Shown: positions 1-7,857 of the stretch, piece after piece
Numbering within the stretch: position 1 is the first letter of the stretch
Layout of the letters: each line of letters begins with the position of its first letter
Origin: SZUA-117 sp964630795
Lineage (GTDB): Bacteria; Pseudomonadota; Gammaproteobacteria; Steroidobacterales; Woeseiaceae
NCBI GenBank assembly: GCA_964630795.1
Contig: CAZVWF010000031.1
Span: forward strand, 1-28,294
Direction of reading: 5' to 3'
Length of the DNA: 28,294 bases
Notes under the pieces: model-generated
Database searches by the model: none
What the model saw: only the letters and a program-made list of their open reading frames with translations
What the model was told of the DNA's origin: nothing
Made by a program: the position numbers and the translations under genes

Positions 1-521
1 ACGACACATTCTATTTCCCGGGTGGCAATCTGCTTCGAACACACACTTCGCCGGTGCAGATTCGCTCGATGGTCGACGAAGGTGTGCCCATACGCATCAT
101 TGCGCCGGGGCGTGTCTATCGGTGCGATTCCGATCAGACCCATACCCCGATGTTTCATCAGGTCGAGGGTCTCGTCATTGATCGGAACATCAGTTTTGCA
201 AACCTCAAGGCCGTACTGCACCAGTTTGTCGAGAACTTCTTCGAGCGCGATGCCAGGTTGCGCTTCCGGGCGTCTTACTTTCCCTTCACCGAACCTTCAG
301 CCGAAGCGGACGTGGAATGGGAAGCGGGCAAATGGCTGGAGATTCTCGGCTGCGGCATGGTCCATCCAAACGTCCTGAAAAACGCAGGGATCGACCCGGA
401 GGAGTTCACAGGATACGCCTTCGGCATGGGCGTCGAGAGACTGGCCATGTTGCGTTACGGCGTAGATGACCTTCGTACCTTTTTTGAAAACGATCTGCGC
501 TTCCTGCGCCAGTTCAACTAG
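1..521 (+). CDS. pheS: Phenylalanine-tRNA ligase alpha subunit, C-terminal part (5' truncated by window)
   Basis: This is the catalytic subunit of cytosolic phenylalanyl-tRNA synthetase, which charges tRNA-Phe as an alpha2-beta2 enzyme with PheT. Only the C-terminal part of the class II aminoacylation core is present, and the open frame runs in from the left edge (frame starting at base 3). It opens with the class II motif 2 neighbourhood (DTFYFPGG, then LLRTHTSPVQIR). It continues with RVYRCDSDQTHTPMFHQVEG, a phenylalanine/ATP-binding region. It ends with motif 3 (GYAFGMGVERLAML) and the usual tail (DDLRTFFENDLRFLRQF). The stop lies 15 bases before pheT, as in the conserved pheST operon. Identification is certain. 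Promoter and N-terminal coiled coil lie outside the window. Confidence 0.97.
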   Translation, partial: DTFYFPGGNLLRTHTSPVQIRSMVDEGVPIRIIAPGRVYRCDSDQTHTPMFHQVEGLVIDRNISFANLKAVLHQFVENFFERDARLRFRASYFPFTEPSAEADVEWEAGKWLEILGCGMVHPNVLKNAGIDPEEFTGYAFGMGVERLAMLRYGVDDLRTFFENDLRFLRQFN

Positions 522-536
522 CGTGAAGGCCTGCTG

Positions 537-2915
537 ATGAAGTTTTCAGAAAAATGGCTGCGCGACTGGGTAAATCCGTCGATCGGCACCGATGAACTGG
601 CGCATCGCCTGACAATGATCGGGCACGAAGTCGATTGTCTCGAACCTCAGGGCGAAGGGCTCGATGGTGTAGTCGTCGGCGAGGTGCTTTCCTTTAAGAA
701 GCATCCGGATGCCGACCGCTTGTCGGTTTGCCAGGTGTCTGTGGGTAATGGCGAGGCACTGGAAGTCGTATGTGGTGCGCCAAATGTTCGCGAGGGAATG
801 AAGAGTCCTTTTGCGCCCGTCGGCACAAAATTGCCGAACGGCATGAAGCTCAGGAAGGCCAAAATTCGTGGTGTGGTCTCGAATGGGATGTTGTGTTCCG
901 CTATCGAACTGGGCCTTGGCGATGAATCTGACGGTATCGTTGAGCTCGATGACGATGCACCGACCGGCATGACCCTGACTGAGCACCTGGGTCTTCCCGA
1001 CGTGTCCTTAGACCTCGACCTGACACCGAATCGTGGCGACTGCTTCAGTGTATTGGGCATTGCGCGGGATGTTGCTGCGGTCACTTCAATGCCCATGAAG
1101 GACCCGACAGTGATGCCGGTCAAGGCGACGACCGATGACAAACATCCGGTCGACCTCGTGCATCCGGCCGGGTGCCCCCGATTCGGCGCCCGCGTCGTCA
1201 GGGGTATTGATATGTCAGCCGAGTCACCGATGTGGATGAAGGAACGCCTGCGGCGGAGCGGTCTCCGGTCAATACATCCGGTGGTCGACGTTACCAACTA
1301 CGTAATGATGGAGCTTGGTCAACCGCTTCACGCCTATGATCTGGCATGTCTGAAAGGCACGATCCGCCCGCGCCTGGCGGCAGAGGGCGAAGTATTGACC
1401 TTGCTGGATGAAAAGACGGTCAAGTTACTGCCGAATACGCTGGTCATTTCGGATGACTCCGGGGCTATTGGCATGGCCGGGATTATGGGTGGGCTGTCGA
1501 CCGCTGTGACAGATAAAACGACAGACGTTTTCTTTGAGGCGGCGTTTTTTACGCCGCAAATGATGGCCGGTGTTGCGCGCCAGTATGGCATGCACACCGA
1601 TGCATCGATGCGATTCGAGCGTGGCGTTGATCCGCAAAACCAGGTACGTGCGATCGAGCGTGCAACCGGGTTGTTGATCGACATTGCCGGCGGCGAAGCG
1701 GGTCCGTTGGTCGACCACCATATTGCAGAAGCGTTACCGGTTGCTTCGAAACTGACGCTCAGGCGGTCGCGATTAAGCCGCATTCTAGGCACGGATATCC
1801 CGACCGAAAGAGTCACACAAATTTTGTCTGATCTTGGTCTCGAAACCGAACAAAAAGATGACAGCTGGGATGTGAAAATTCCCACTTATCGATTCGATAT
1901 CGATGTTGAAGACGCGCTTGTCGAAGAGGTTGCCCGAATATTTGGCTACGACGAAATTCCTGAGGAGACCGCAACCGGAGATACGCCACTCGCAACCGCA
2001 ACAGAGTCGGCTGTCGATCTTGATCAGGTTGCCGATACCCTGGTTGCAAGGGACTACCAGGAGGTTCTTACATACAGCTTTATCAGTGAGGAAGCTGACA
2101 CGTTGATTGCAGGCGAAAAGTCAGAACTGATTTTAAGTAACCCGATTTCTTCGGAAATGTCGGTGATGCGAAGTTCGATTTGGCCGGGATTAATTGAAGC
2201 GGCTTCTGCAAACCTTGCAAGGCAACAAGATCGAGTTCGTATTTTTGAAATCGGGAAAACGTTTCACGGTAGTCTGGACAAGCCTGTTGAATTCGTTCGC
2301 ATCTCCGCAATTATCACCGGTGAATTGGTTGATAAACAGTGGGGAAACAGCGTGCAGAGCGTTGATTTCTTTGACATAAAATCAGACCTCGAGGCGCTGC
2401 TTACGATGACCGGCGCGGCAGGTGACTTTAGTTTTGTTGCGACCGAGCATGTTGCGTTACAACCGGGCCAAGCTGCAAAAATAATGCGCGATGATGAAGT
2501 GGTTGGAATGGTTGGCAAGTTACATCCGAACATTGCCAAACAGTTTGACATTGAGAAAGCGGCATTGGTTTTCGAACTCGATGCCGATGCTTGCTTCGCT
2601 GCAGTTGTTCCCGTCGCCAATACGATTTCCAGGTTCCCGGCTATTCGTCGTGACATTGCCGTTATCGTTAAAGATGATGTGTCTGCAAACCTTCTACTGG
2701 AGGCTGCTGAGTCGGCCGCGCCGGAGTTCGTCAGGAGCGTCAGAATATTTGACGTATACAAGGGCCCGGGAATAGAAGCAGGGCTAAAAAGCGTAGCTTT
2801 GGGCTTGATTTTACAGCAAACATCGCGCACCCTTACCGACGAAGATGCAGATACCGTGATGTCCGCGGTCCTCCGCAAATTGCAGCAGGTTTTTGGTGCA
2901 GAACTAAGAGATTAG
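537..2915 (+). CDS. pheT: Phenylalanine-tRNA ligase beta subunit
   Basis: Beta subunit of phenylalanyl-tRNA synthetase, which recognises tRNA and edits mischarged Tyr-tRNA-Phe. The 792 residues match the usual proteobacterial length of about 795. Visible in order: the N-terminal start MKFSEKWLRDWVNP typical of PheT; an EMAP/OB-fold tRNA-binding domain at about 40-150 (VVVGEVLSFKKHPDADRLSVC); the B3/B4 editing domain around 210-390; a B5 domain around 400-475; a class II-like core; and a C-terminal FDX-ACB anticodon-binding fold (SRFPAIRRDIAVIV near 700). It follows pheS by 15 bases and precedes ihfA by 4, so the three are co-transcribed. No frameshift or missing domain is seen. Confidence 0.97.
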   Translation: MKFSEKWLRDWVNPSIGTDELAHRLTMIGHEVDCLEPQGEGLDGVVVGEVLSFKKHPDADRLSVCQVSVGNGEALEVVCGAPNVREGMKSPFAPVGTKLPNGMKLRKAKIRGVVSNGMLCSAIELGLGDESDGIVELDDDAPTGMTLTEHLGLPDVSLDLDLTPNRGDCFSVLGIARDVAAVTSMPMKDPTVMPVKATTDDKHPVDLVHPAGCPRFGARVVRGIDMSAESPMWMKERLRRSGLRSIHPVVDVTNYVMMELGQPLHAYDLACLKGTIRPRLAAEGEVLTLLDEKTVKLLPNTLVISDDSGAIGMAGIMGGLSTAVTDKTTDVFFEAAFFTPQMMAGVARQYGMHTDASMRFERGVDPQNQVRAIERATGLLIDIAGGEAGPLVDHHIAEALPVASKLTLRRSRLSRILGTDIPTERVTQILSDLGLETEQKDDSWDVKIPTYRFDIDVEDALVEEVARIFGYDEIPEETATGDTPLATATESAVDLDQVADTLVARDYQEVLTYSFISEEADTLIAGEKSELILSNPISSEMSVMRSSIWPGLIEAASANLARQQDRVRIFEIGKTFHGSLDKPVEFVRISAIITGELVDKQWGNSVQSVDFFDIKSDLEALLTMTGAAGDFSFVATEHVALQPGQAAKIMRDDEVVGMVGKLHPNIAKQFDIEKAALVFELDADACFAAVVPVANTISRFPAIRRDIAVIVKDDVSANLLLEAAESAAPEFVRSVRIFDVYKGPGIEAGLKSVALGLILQQTSRTLTDEDADTVMSAVLRKLQQVFGAELRD

Positions 2916-2919
2916 AATA

Positions 2920-3219
2920 ATGGCGCTGACCAAAGCAGATATGGGGGAATCCCTCTTTAATGAGCTGGGATTAAACAAGCGGGAAGCTCGTGAGCTTGTC
3001 GATTTGTACTTCGAAGAACTGCGAGCGTCGCTCGCGGTAGGGGAGCAGGTCAAACTTTCCGGATTCGGGAATTTTGATCTTCGGGATAAAAACGAACGTC
3101 CCGGGCGTAATCCGAAAACGGGAGAAGAAATTCCGATTACGGCACGCCGGGTAGTGACATTTCGTCCGGGGCAAAAACTAAAAGCCCGAGTAGAGGCCTA
3201 TGCTGGAACCGGGGAATAA
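2920..3219 (+). CDS. ihfA: Integration host factor subunit alpha
   Basis: DNA-bending nucleoid protein that acts as a heterodimer with IHF beta and serves sigma-54 promoters, replication and site-specific recombination. The 99 residues are nearly the same length as E. coli IhfA. The diagnostic stretches are present: MALTKADMGE at the start, EQVKLSGFGNFDLRDK in the body, and the minor-groove arm PGRNPKTGEEIPITARRVV with its intercalating proline. It starts 4 bases after the pheT stop, which fits translational coupling in the pheST-ihfA operon. Its last 20 bases overlap the start of the MerR-type gene. HU was considered, but the alpha-specific residues fit IhfA much better. Confidence 0.97.
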   Translation: MALTKADMGESLFNELGLNKREARELVDLYFEELRASLAVGEQVKLSGFGNFDLRDKNERPGRNPKTGEEIPITARRVVTFRPGQKLKARVEAYAGTGE

Positions 3220-3556
3220 CGACGAATTACCACCAATCCCAGGCAAACGCTATTTCACCATCGGTGAGGTAAGCGACCTGTGTGCGGTCAAGCCGCACGT
3301 ATTGCGTTACTGGGAGCAGGAATTTCCGCAGCTGAAACCAGTGAAGCGTCGGGGCAACCGTCGCTACTATCAGCGTCAGGATGTCCTGATCATTCGCCAG
3401 ATTCGAAGCCTGCTTTATGACGATGGCTTCACGATCGGCGGTGCCCGTCAGCGGCTGACTGGTGATCAGGCTAAGGAAGACGTGAGTCAGAGCCAGCAAA
3501 TCATCAAGCAGCTGCGCATTGAACTCGAGCAAGTTCTGAAGATCCTGCGACGCTAA
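3200..3556 (+). CDS. MerR-family transcriptional regulator (ihfA-linked)
   Basis: Small cytoplasmic DNA-binding protein of the MerR superfamily. Residues 18-85 form the winged helix: YFTIGEVSDLCAVKPHVLRYWEQEF is the helix-turn-helix, and RRGNRRYYQRQDVLII is the wing. The C-terminal 30 residues are a short predicted coiled coil (SQQIIKQLRIELEQVLKIL) for dimerisation. No cysteine-rich or drug-binding effector domain is present, so no ligand can be inferred. A gene of this kind between ihfA and tRNA-Pro is a well-known gammaproteobacterial arrangement whose regulon I do not know. The start lies inside ihfA (20-base overlap), indicating translational coupling. An intrinsic terminator follows 18 bases after the stop. 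Confidence 0.9.
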   Translation: MLEPGNNDELPPIPGKRYFTIGEVSDLCAVKPHVLRYWEQEFPQLKPVKRRGNRRYYQRQDVLIIRQIRSLLYDDGFTIGGARQRLTGDQAKEDVSQSQQIIKQLRIELEQVLKILRR

Positions 3557-3573
3557 AGTCAGACTTTCATCGT

Positions 3574-3613
3574 ACGAGGGCGGCAAGTATCATTGCCGCC
3601 CTCGTTTCGTTTC
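3574..3613 (+). terminator. Rho-independent terminator of the pheST-ihfA-merR operon
   Basis: A 13-bp perfect stem (3574-3586 with 3593-3605, core CGAGGGCGGCAA/TTGCCGCCCTCG) has a 6-base loop and is followed by a T-rich tail (tttcgttt). It lies directly after the MerR-type gene. The downstream tRNA-Pro begins only 18 bases after the stem. Confidence 0.88.
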
Positions 3614-3622
3614 GGATACCGT

Positions 3623-3771
<149 letters not shown>

Positions 3772-3804
3772 TGGTGGGACTGGGTATCAAAGGCGGGAGT
3801 TTGC

Positions 3805-3825
3805 GGGATCGCCTGCAGCGATCCC
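3805..3825 (+). repeat. Short perfect hairpin in the tRNA-Pro downstream spacer
   Basis: An 8-bp perfect stem GGGATCGC (3805-3812) with GCGATCCC (3818-3825) and a CTGCA loop. It lies in the gene-free stretch between the long tRNA hairpin and the convergent cyclase-like gene. It has no T-tract, so it is not a terminator in itself. Apart from this, 3772-3868 holds nothing I can identify. Confidence 0.5.
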
Positions 3826-3869
3826 AGGCGAATTCGTGAAGCGATTGCGCGCTATCCAGCGGTGATCGA

Positions 3870-3919
3870 AAAGCCCCTGCGGTTGGAGAGTCGTGCGTTT
3901 GACCGGAGCTAGGGGCTTT
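3870..3919 (-). terminator. Possible terminator at the 3' end of the cyclase-like gene
   Basis: A 9-bp inverted repeat AAAGCCCCT (3870-3878) / AGGGGCTTT (3911-3919) straddles the stop codon of the minus-strand gene. Read on the minus strand it ends in TTTT. The 32-base loop is long for an intrinsic terminator, so the call is tentative. Confidence 0.4.
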
Positions 3920-5162
3920 CGGTCTGCATTGCCGCAGCCTTAAGTTTCCGGTCTTCGATGCCGAGGAGGATCGGCTTCGCCGTGTCGCGATAAATATTGA
4001 TCTTGGCGTTATAGGCGGTGCGGGTCAGCCCGTGTTTGTCCCGAATATTCAGGCGGCGTATATTGAATTCACCATTTTCGAGTTTTTCGCCAGTGAGGTA
4101 GCACTTGATGGCGGTTACGCGCTCACCGGATAGTTCCAGGCCGCTGAGTTTGGACAGATTGCCCTGCGCCCGTTGCAGAAAGCGGGTAGCGTCGAGATTA
4201 ACCTGTGAATGGGTCTCGTCGCTTTCCTGGTCGCTCAGGTCTGCCATGAAGTCACCGACCAGGATCTGTCCCGGGCAGGCCGCCTCGATCATCCGTGCGA
4301 GCTCGATTGTGACGTCACCGACGATGAAGTTGTGCATCGTCGGGTTGAGGCCTTCGGCCTGGTGAAACTCGTAGCAGCTGCCGACATGGAAACAGGCACG
4401 CAGCTTCGGCACCGTCCTGGCGACAAACTTGCTGCTGGCGATGGCGTTATCGGCAAGCACCAGGTGCATGAAATGGTAGAGATTGACGTTGGCGTCAATG
4501 CCATGGTCCCGGTTCCAGATATAGAACCCGTCTCCACTCGACGAGCGTGCGAAATTAATGCCGACATCCAGCTCCAGCATCTTGGCGTGTGCCGAATTTA
4601 GCGAATACGACAGGCTATTCAGCTGTGTCATCTGCTCGAACGGCGTCAACAGGCTGAAGCCCACGATATCGAACAGGGTGACCGCACGGCTCGCGACATA
4701 GTTGATCCCGTAGCGACGGATCATCTTCTCAATGATCTGCGTTTCCACCGGATGGCCGGTCAGGGCCTGGCGTAATGCAATCTGTGTGGGTTTGACATCG
4801 AGCAGTCTCGCGACCTTCTGCATTTGCGTTAAAGACAGCTGTCGCTCGCCTGAAATCAGATCGGTGATGAATCGCGCCGACACTTTCTGTGGCAGCGTTG
4901 CATCCCTGGCCGGCGCAGCGGTGTATTCGGCGATCGCGAAGTGGGGCACGACGAGGATCAGAATGCCGTCATCCAGTGGACACCAGCTCAGAATGCTGTT
5001 TTGACCGAGAGACCATTCGGCATTCAGGCAGCGCTCCAGGTGGACGAGGTTGCTTCGCTGCCGAAGGTCCATGTCGTTAGCCAAGCCGGCCAATTGGTCC
5101 AGGTAGGGTGAATAGTCGGCCACTCGCCCAGTGCCCGACTGCGAAAGATCGTCCAATTCCAT
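3909..5162 (-). CDS. HTH-like plus degenerate class III nucleotide cyclase-like protein
   Basis: A 417-residue soluble protein with no signal or membrane segment. Residues 95-135 (KVSARFITDLISGERQLSLT, then QKVARLLDVKP) resemble a HigA/XRE helix-turn-helix, a weak but plausible match. Residues 159-360 resemble a class III adenylate/guanylate cyclase. FDIVGFS (164-170) carries the first metal Asp at D165. SGDGFYIW (209-216) carries the second acidic position at D211. VGDVTIELARMIEAACPGQI (281-300) matches the GDxVNxAxRLE region: R290 is kept, but the transition-state Asn position is Ile. It may therefore be a nucleotide-binding sensor rather than an active cyclase. It stands alone, convergent to tRNA-Pro and divergent from the dehydratase gene. 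A c-nucleotide link to transcription is inference only. Confidence 0.7.
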   Translation of the reverse strand: MELDDLSQSGTGRVADYSPYLDQLAGLANDMDLRQRSNLVHLERCLNAEWSLGQNSILSWCPLDDGILILVVPHFAIAEYTAAPARDATLPQKVSARFITDLISGERQLSLTQMQKVARLLDVKPTQIALRQALTGHPVETQIIEKMIRRYGINYVASRAVTLFDIVGFSLLTPFEQMTQLNSLSYSLNSAHAKMLELDVGINFARSSSGDGFYIWNRDHGIDANVNLYHFMHLVLADNAIASSKFVARTVPKLRACFHVGSCYEFHQAEGLNPTMHNFIVGDVTIELARMIEAACPGQILVGDFMADLSDQESDETHSQVNLDATRFLQRAQGNLSKLSGLELSGERVTAIKCYLTGEKLENGEFNIRRLNIRDKHGLTRTAYNAKINIYRDTAKPILLGIEDRKLKAAAMQTESP

Positions 5163-5335
5163 TCAGGTCGCCAGTAGTGCGATAACCCGTGCCCCAGGAT
5201 TACCGCCAGGAATGTGTTACTGCTTATTACAGTCGAAATTAATCAACAATCCCGGACAGCGCAAGTATTATTGGGGGTTAGCACGGGTCGCACAGATTGA
5301 TTTGGGTGGCAGTGAGCGCACATTTTGATGGTTTA

Positions 5336-5341
5336 TATAAT
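5336..5341 (+). promoter_or_regulatory. Consensus -10 element directly upstream of the dehydratase gene
   Basis: A perfect TATAAT ends 11 bases before the ATG at 5353. With the usual 6-7 base offset, transcription would begin near 5348 and leave a leader of about five bases. No Shine-Dalgarno sequence precedes the ATG. The -35 candidate (GTGAGC, 5312-5317) is poor. The 190-base spacer 5163-5352 should also hold the promoter of the divergent cyclase-like gene, but I cannot locate that one. Confidence 0.5.
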
Positions 5342-5352
5342 ATTGGCAAATA

Positions 5353-6339
5353 ATGTTGGGTAACGCTGCTGCGATAGCGCCTGCCATCGACGAGGTACGA
5401 GCCCTGGCTCGCAGGCTTGACGAATGGGTTGTGCGGACTCCCGTCGTGCGATGCCGCAATCTCGAGATTGGCATCGGCAGTGGGGCAGAGTTGTGGGGCA
5501 AGCTCGAATTCCTGCAACAAACCGGTACCTTCAAGCCACGTGGTGCGCTTTCCAATGTACTCAATACGGATCCGGACGAGCTTGCCGCCGGCGTTACGGC
5601 AGTCAGTGCCGGTAATCATGCGATTGCGACGGCATTTGCGGCCCGGTGCACCGGCGTCCATGCCAAGGTGGTCATGATGCACTCGGCCAGCCCGGCACGG
5701 ATAGAAGCCTGCCGCCACTACGGCGCGGATATCGTCCTCGCCGACGATGTGCACCAGGCGTTCGATCTGGTCGAAGAGATTCGCGACCAGGAAGGCCGCT
5801 GTTACATTCATCCGTTTGAGGGCCGCAATGTGACCGCTGGAACCGCCACCCTTGGCCTGGAGATCTGTGAGCAGATCGAGTCATTCGATGCGGTCGTCAT
5901 TCCTATTGGCGGTGGCGGCCTGTGTTCCGGCATTGCAAGTGCGATCAAACAACTAAAACCTGAAGTCGAAGTCATCGGCGTTGAGCCAGCAGGTGCCGAT
6001 TCGATGCGGCGTAGTTTCGCGAGCGGCAAGCCCGAGAAGCTCGACACGGTACACACCATCGCCGATAGCCTTGGTGCGCCTTTCGCGTTGCCTTACTCGT
6101 TCGAGATCTGTCGGCAGTATGTGGACGACCTCGTTACGGTTTCTGATGCCGAGCTTGAGGAGGCGATGACGCGGCTTTTTCAGGATATGAAGATCGCTGT
6201 TGAACCAGCGTGCGCCGCCAGTACTGCCGCAATCACCGGCCCGCTTAATGACCGCCTTGACGGCAGGAAGGTCGTGTTGATCTTTTGTGGCAGCAATATC
6301 GACTGGCGAACGTTCGAGGGGCATGCCGGACCGTTTTGA
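5353..6339 (+). CDS. Threonine/serine dehydratase-like PLP enzyme
   Basis: A fold-type II PLP enzyme of the serine/threonine dehydratase family, whose members remove the hydroxyl and amino groups of Ser/Thr to give a 2-oxo acid and ammonia. K61 in TGTFKPRGA is the Schiff-base lysine. SAGNHA (85-90) contacts the substrate carboxylate, and IGGGGL (185-190) is the phosphate-binding glycine loop. The 328 residues comprise only the catalytic domain, with no C-terminal ACT-like domain, so isoleucine feedback of the IlvA type is not expected. AGTATLG replaces the usual AGQGT, placing it in a side branch of the family, so the substrate is uncertain (threonine, serine, hydroxyaspartate or racemase activity). 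Its stop overlaps the next start (TGATG). It probably supplies a 2-oxo acid or degrades an amino acid. Confidence 0.85.
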   Translation: MLGNAAAIAPAIDEVRALARRLDEWVVRTPVVRCRNLEIGIGSGAELWGKLEFLQQTGTFKPRGALSNVLNTDPDELAAGVTAVSAGNHAIATAFAARCTGVHAKVVMMHSASPARIEACRHYGADIVLADDVHQAFDLVEEIRDQEGRCYIHPFEGRNVTAGTATLGLEICEQIESFDAVVIPIGGGGLCSGIASAIKQLKPEVEVIGVEPAGADSMRRSFASGKPEKLDTVHTIADSLGAPFALPYSFEICRQYVDDLVTVSDAELEEAMTRLFQDMKIAVEPACAASTAAITGPLNDRLDGRKVVLIFCGSNIDWRTFEGHAGPF

Positions 6340-7724
6340 TGCTGACAGAGCAACTCAAAAATATCGTTGGTGACGGCGGCTGGACGACCGATGCGCATGA
6401 ACTCGAGCCGCATCTTGTCGAGTGGCGGGATGCCTGGCGTGGCAAGACATCGATCATGGTGTCGCCAGACACTGTCGAAAAGGTTGCCGACGTCGTCCGT
6501 GCCTGTCGCGTGGCGGGCACGGCAATTGTGCCGCAGGGCGGTAATACGGGTTTGTGCGGCGGCGCGATACCGGATGTCGATGGCAGCCAGGTATTGCTGT
6601 CCTTATCCCGAATGAATCGTATTCGAGCGATAGACCCCGAGGATCACAGCATTGTCGCCGAGGCTGGTTGCACCCTGGCGAGTATTCAGGCAGCGGCTTG
6701 CGACGTTGACCGGTTCTTTCCATTGAGTCTGGCGGCCGAGGGCAGTTGCCAGATTGGCGGTAACCTTTCGACCGATGCGGGTGGCATCAATGTGCTGCGT
6801 TACGGTACCGCCAGGGACCAGGCGCTGGGTCTCGAAGTTGTCCTGGCGGACGGCAGTATCCTGAATGGACTCCGCAATTTACGAAAGGACACGGCGGGTT
6901 ATGATCTCAAGCACCTGTTCATCGGCTCGGAAGGCACATTAGGCATTATTACGGCCGCCTCGTTAAAGATGCATCCGGTACTCGAGGATGTGGAAACCGC
7001 CTTCCTCGCGCTTGAGTCGCCTGCGAAAGCGGTCGAGTTGTTGTCGATTCTCCGTCAACAACTGGCGGATCGGATTCACGCCTTCGAATTGATGCCGGAT
7101 CGCGCATTGCGATTCGTCAGCCGCCACATGCAGGATATCCGGTTGCCAGTGGCGCCTGAACATCCCTGGTATGTTTTGCTTGAAGCGTCGGGCGATTCGA
7201 CAGGTCGGATGGAAGCCGGTCTTGTGAATGCGCTCGAACGAGGGATCCTCGTCGAGGCAATCACGGCAAAGAACGAACGTGAATCAGCGGGTTTCTGGCG
7301 CTTACGGCACGCCATCTCGGAGGCGCAGAAAAGAGAAGGCGCAAGCCTCAAACATGACATATCCGTTCCAGTAGGTTCAGTGGCGGATTTCATCGAAGTT
7401 GCCAGCGCGGCGGTGACGAATTATTTGCCAGGACTGCGGGTGGTTGCATTCGGTCATGCGGGCGATGGTAACGTGCACTTCAATCTCAGCCAGCCGAAGG
7501 ACGCCGAGCCGGCGGACTTCCTCGGGCACCGGGATGCACTGGCCGATGTTGTCTACGACGTCGTTGATCGTTTCGGTGGAAGTATCAGCGCAGAGCACGG
7601 GATCGGTGTCGCCAAGCGATCACATCTGGAGGCGTACAAAAGTGAGACGGAAATCATGCTGATGCGCACCTTGAAATCTGCGTTGGACCCGGAAGGGCTT
7701 TTGAATCCCGGCAAAGTGGTTTGA
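6339..7724 (+). CDS. FAD-linked D-2-hydroxyacid dehydrogenase (GlcD/D-2-hydroxyglutarate dehydrogenase family)
   Basis: A flavoprotein of the VAO/PCMH fold that oxidises a D-2-hydroxy acid to the 2-oxo acid. The FAD-binding domain covers about 36-215, with the pyrophosphate loop PQGGNTGLCGG (65-75) and GGNLSTDAGGINVLRYG further on. The C-terminal FAD-oxidase domain carries the metal/substrate motifs VVAFGHAGDGNVHFN and SAEHGIG near the end. The 461-residue length is standard for D-2-hydroxyglutarate dehydrogenase or D-lactate dehydrogenase. I chose ATG 6339, which overlaps the upstream stop by one base, over an upstream in-frame ATG (6285) buried 55 bases inside the dehydratase gene. Motifs alone cannot fix the substrate. 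D-2-hydroxyglutarate, the SerA by-product, is the most common one for such gammaproteobacterial enzymes. Confidence 0.87.
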   Translation: MLTEQLKNIVGDGGWTTDAHELEPHLVEWRDAWRGKTSIMVSPDTVEKVADVVRACRVAGTAIVPQGGNTGLCGGAIPDVDGSQVLLSLSRMNRIRAIDPEDHSIVAEAGCTLASIQAAACDVDRFFPLSLAAEGSCQIGGNLSTDAGGINVLRYGTARDQALGLEVVLADGSILNGLRNLRKDTAGYDLKHLFIGSEGTLGIITAASLKMHPVLEDVETAFLALESPAKAVELLSILRQQLADRIHAFELMPDRALRFVSRHMQDIRLPVAPEHPWYVLLEASGDSTGRMEAGLVNALERGILVEAITAKNERESAGFWRLRHAISEAQKREGASLKHDISVPVGSVADFIEVASAAVTNYLPGLRVVAFGHAGDGNVHFNLSQPKDAEPADFLGHRDALADVVYDVVDRFGGSISAEHGIGVAKRSHLEAYKSETEIMLMRTLKSALDPEGLLNPGKVV

Positions 7725-7730
7725 CGATCA

Positions 7731-7754
7731 GCGCCGGGGCAGGCTGTCCGGCGC
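7731..7754 (+). repeat. GC-rich hairpin between the FAD dehydrogenase gene and ilvD
   Basis: A 7-bp perfect stem GCGCCGG (7731-7737) / CCGGCGC (7748-7754) with a 10-base loop starts 6 bases after the FAD dehydrogenase stop. There is no T-tract, so it is more likely an mRNA-end stabiliser than an intrinsic terminator. Confidence 0.4.
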
Positions 7755-7857
7755 ACCCGGTAATAGCAACATTTTCAATCAAATCACGGTTATGATCAGG
7801 GATGATGATTCGTAATAAACGAATGAATAATTCGAAAAACCCCTGAGAGCGAAATCT

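Noticed and set aside
6285..6341. Upstream ATG (6285) as start of the FAD dehydrogenase
   Set aside because: It would add 18 residues lying inside the dehydratase reading frame, without a ribosome binding site. The ATGA overlap at 6339 fits the family N terminus better.
7803..7847. 14-codon ORF upstream of ilvD as an attenuation leader peptide
   Set aside because: It lacks runs of Leu, Ile or Val codons (it is Asn/Lys/Arg-rich) and no terminator hairpin with a U-run follows before ilvD.
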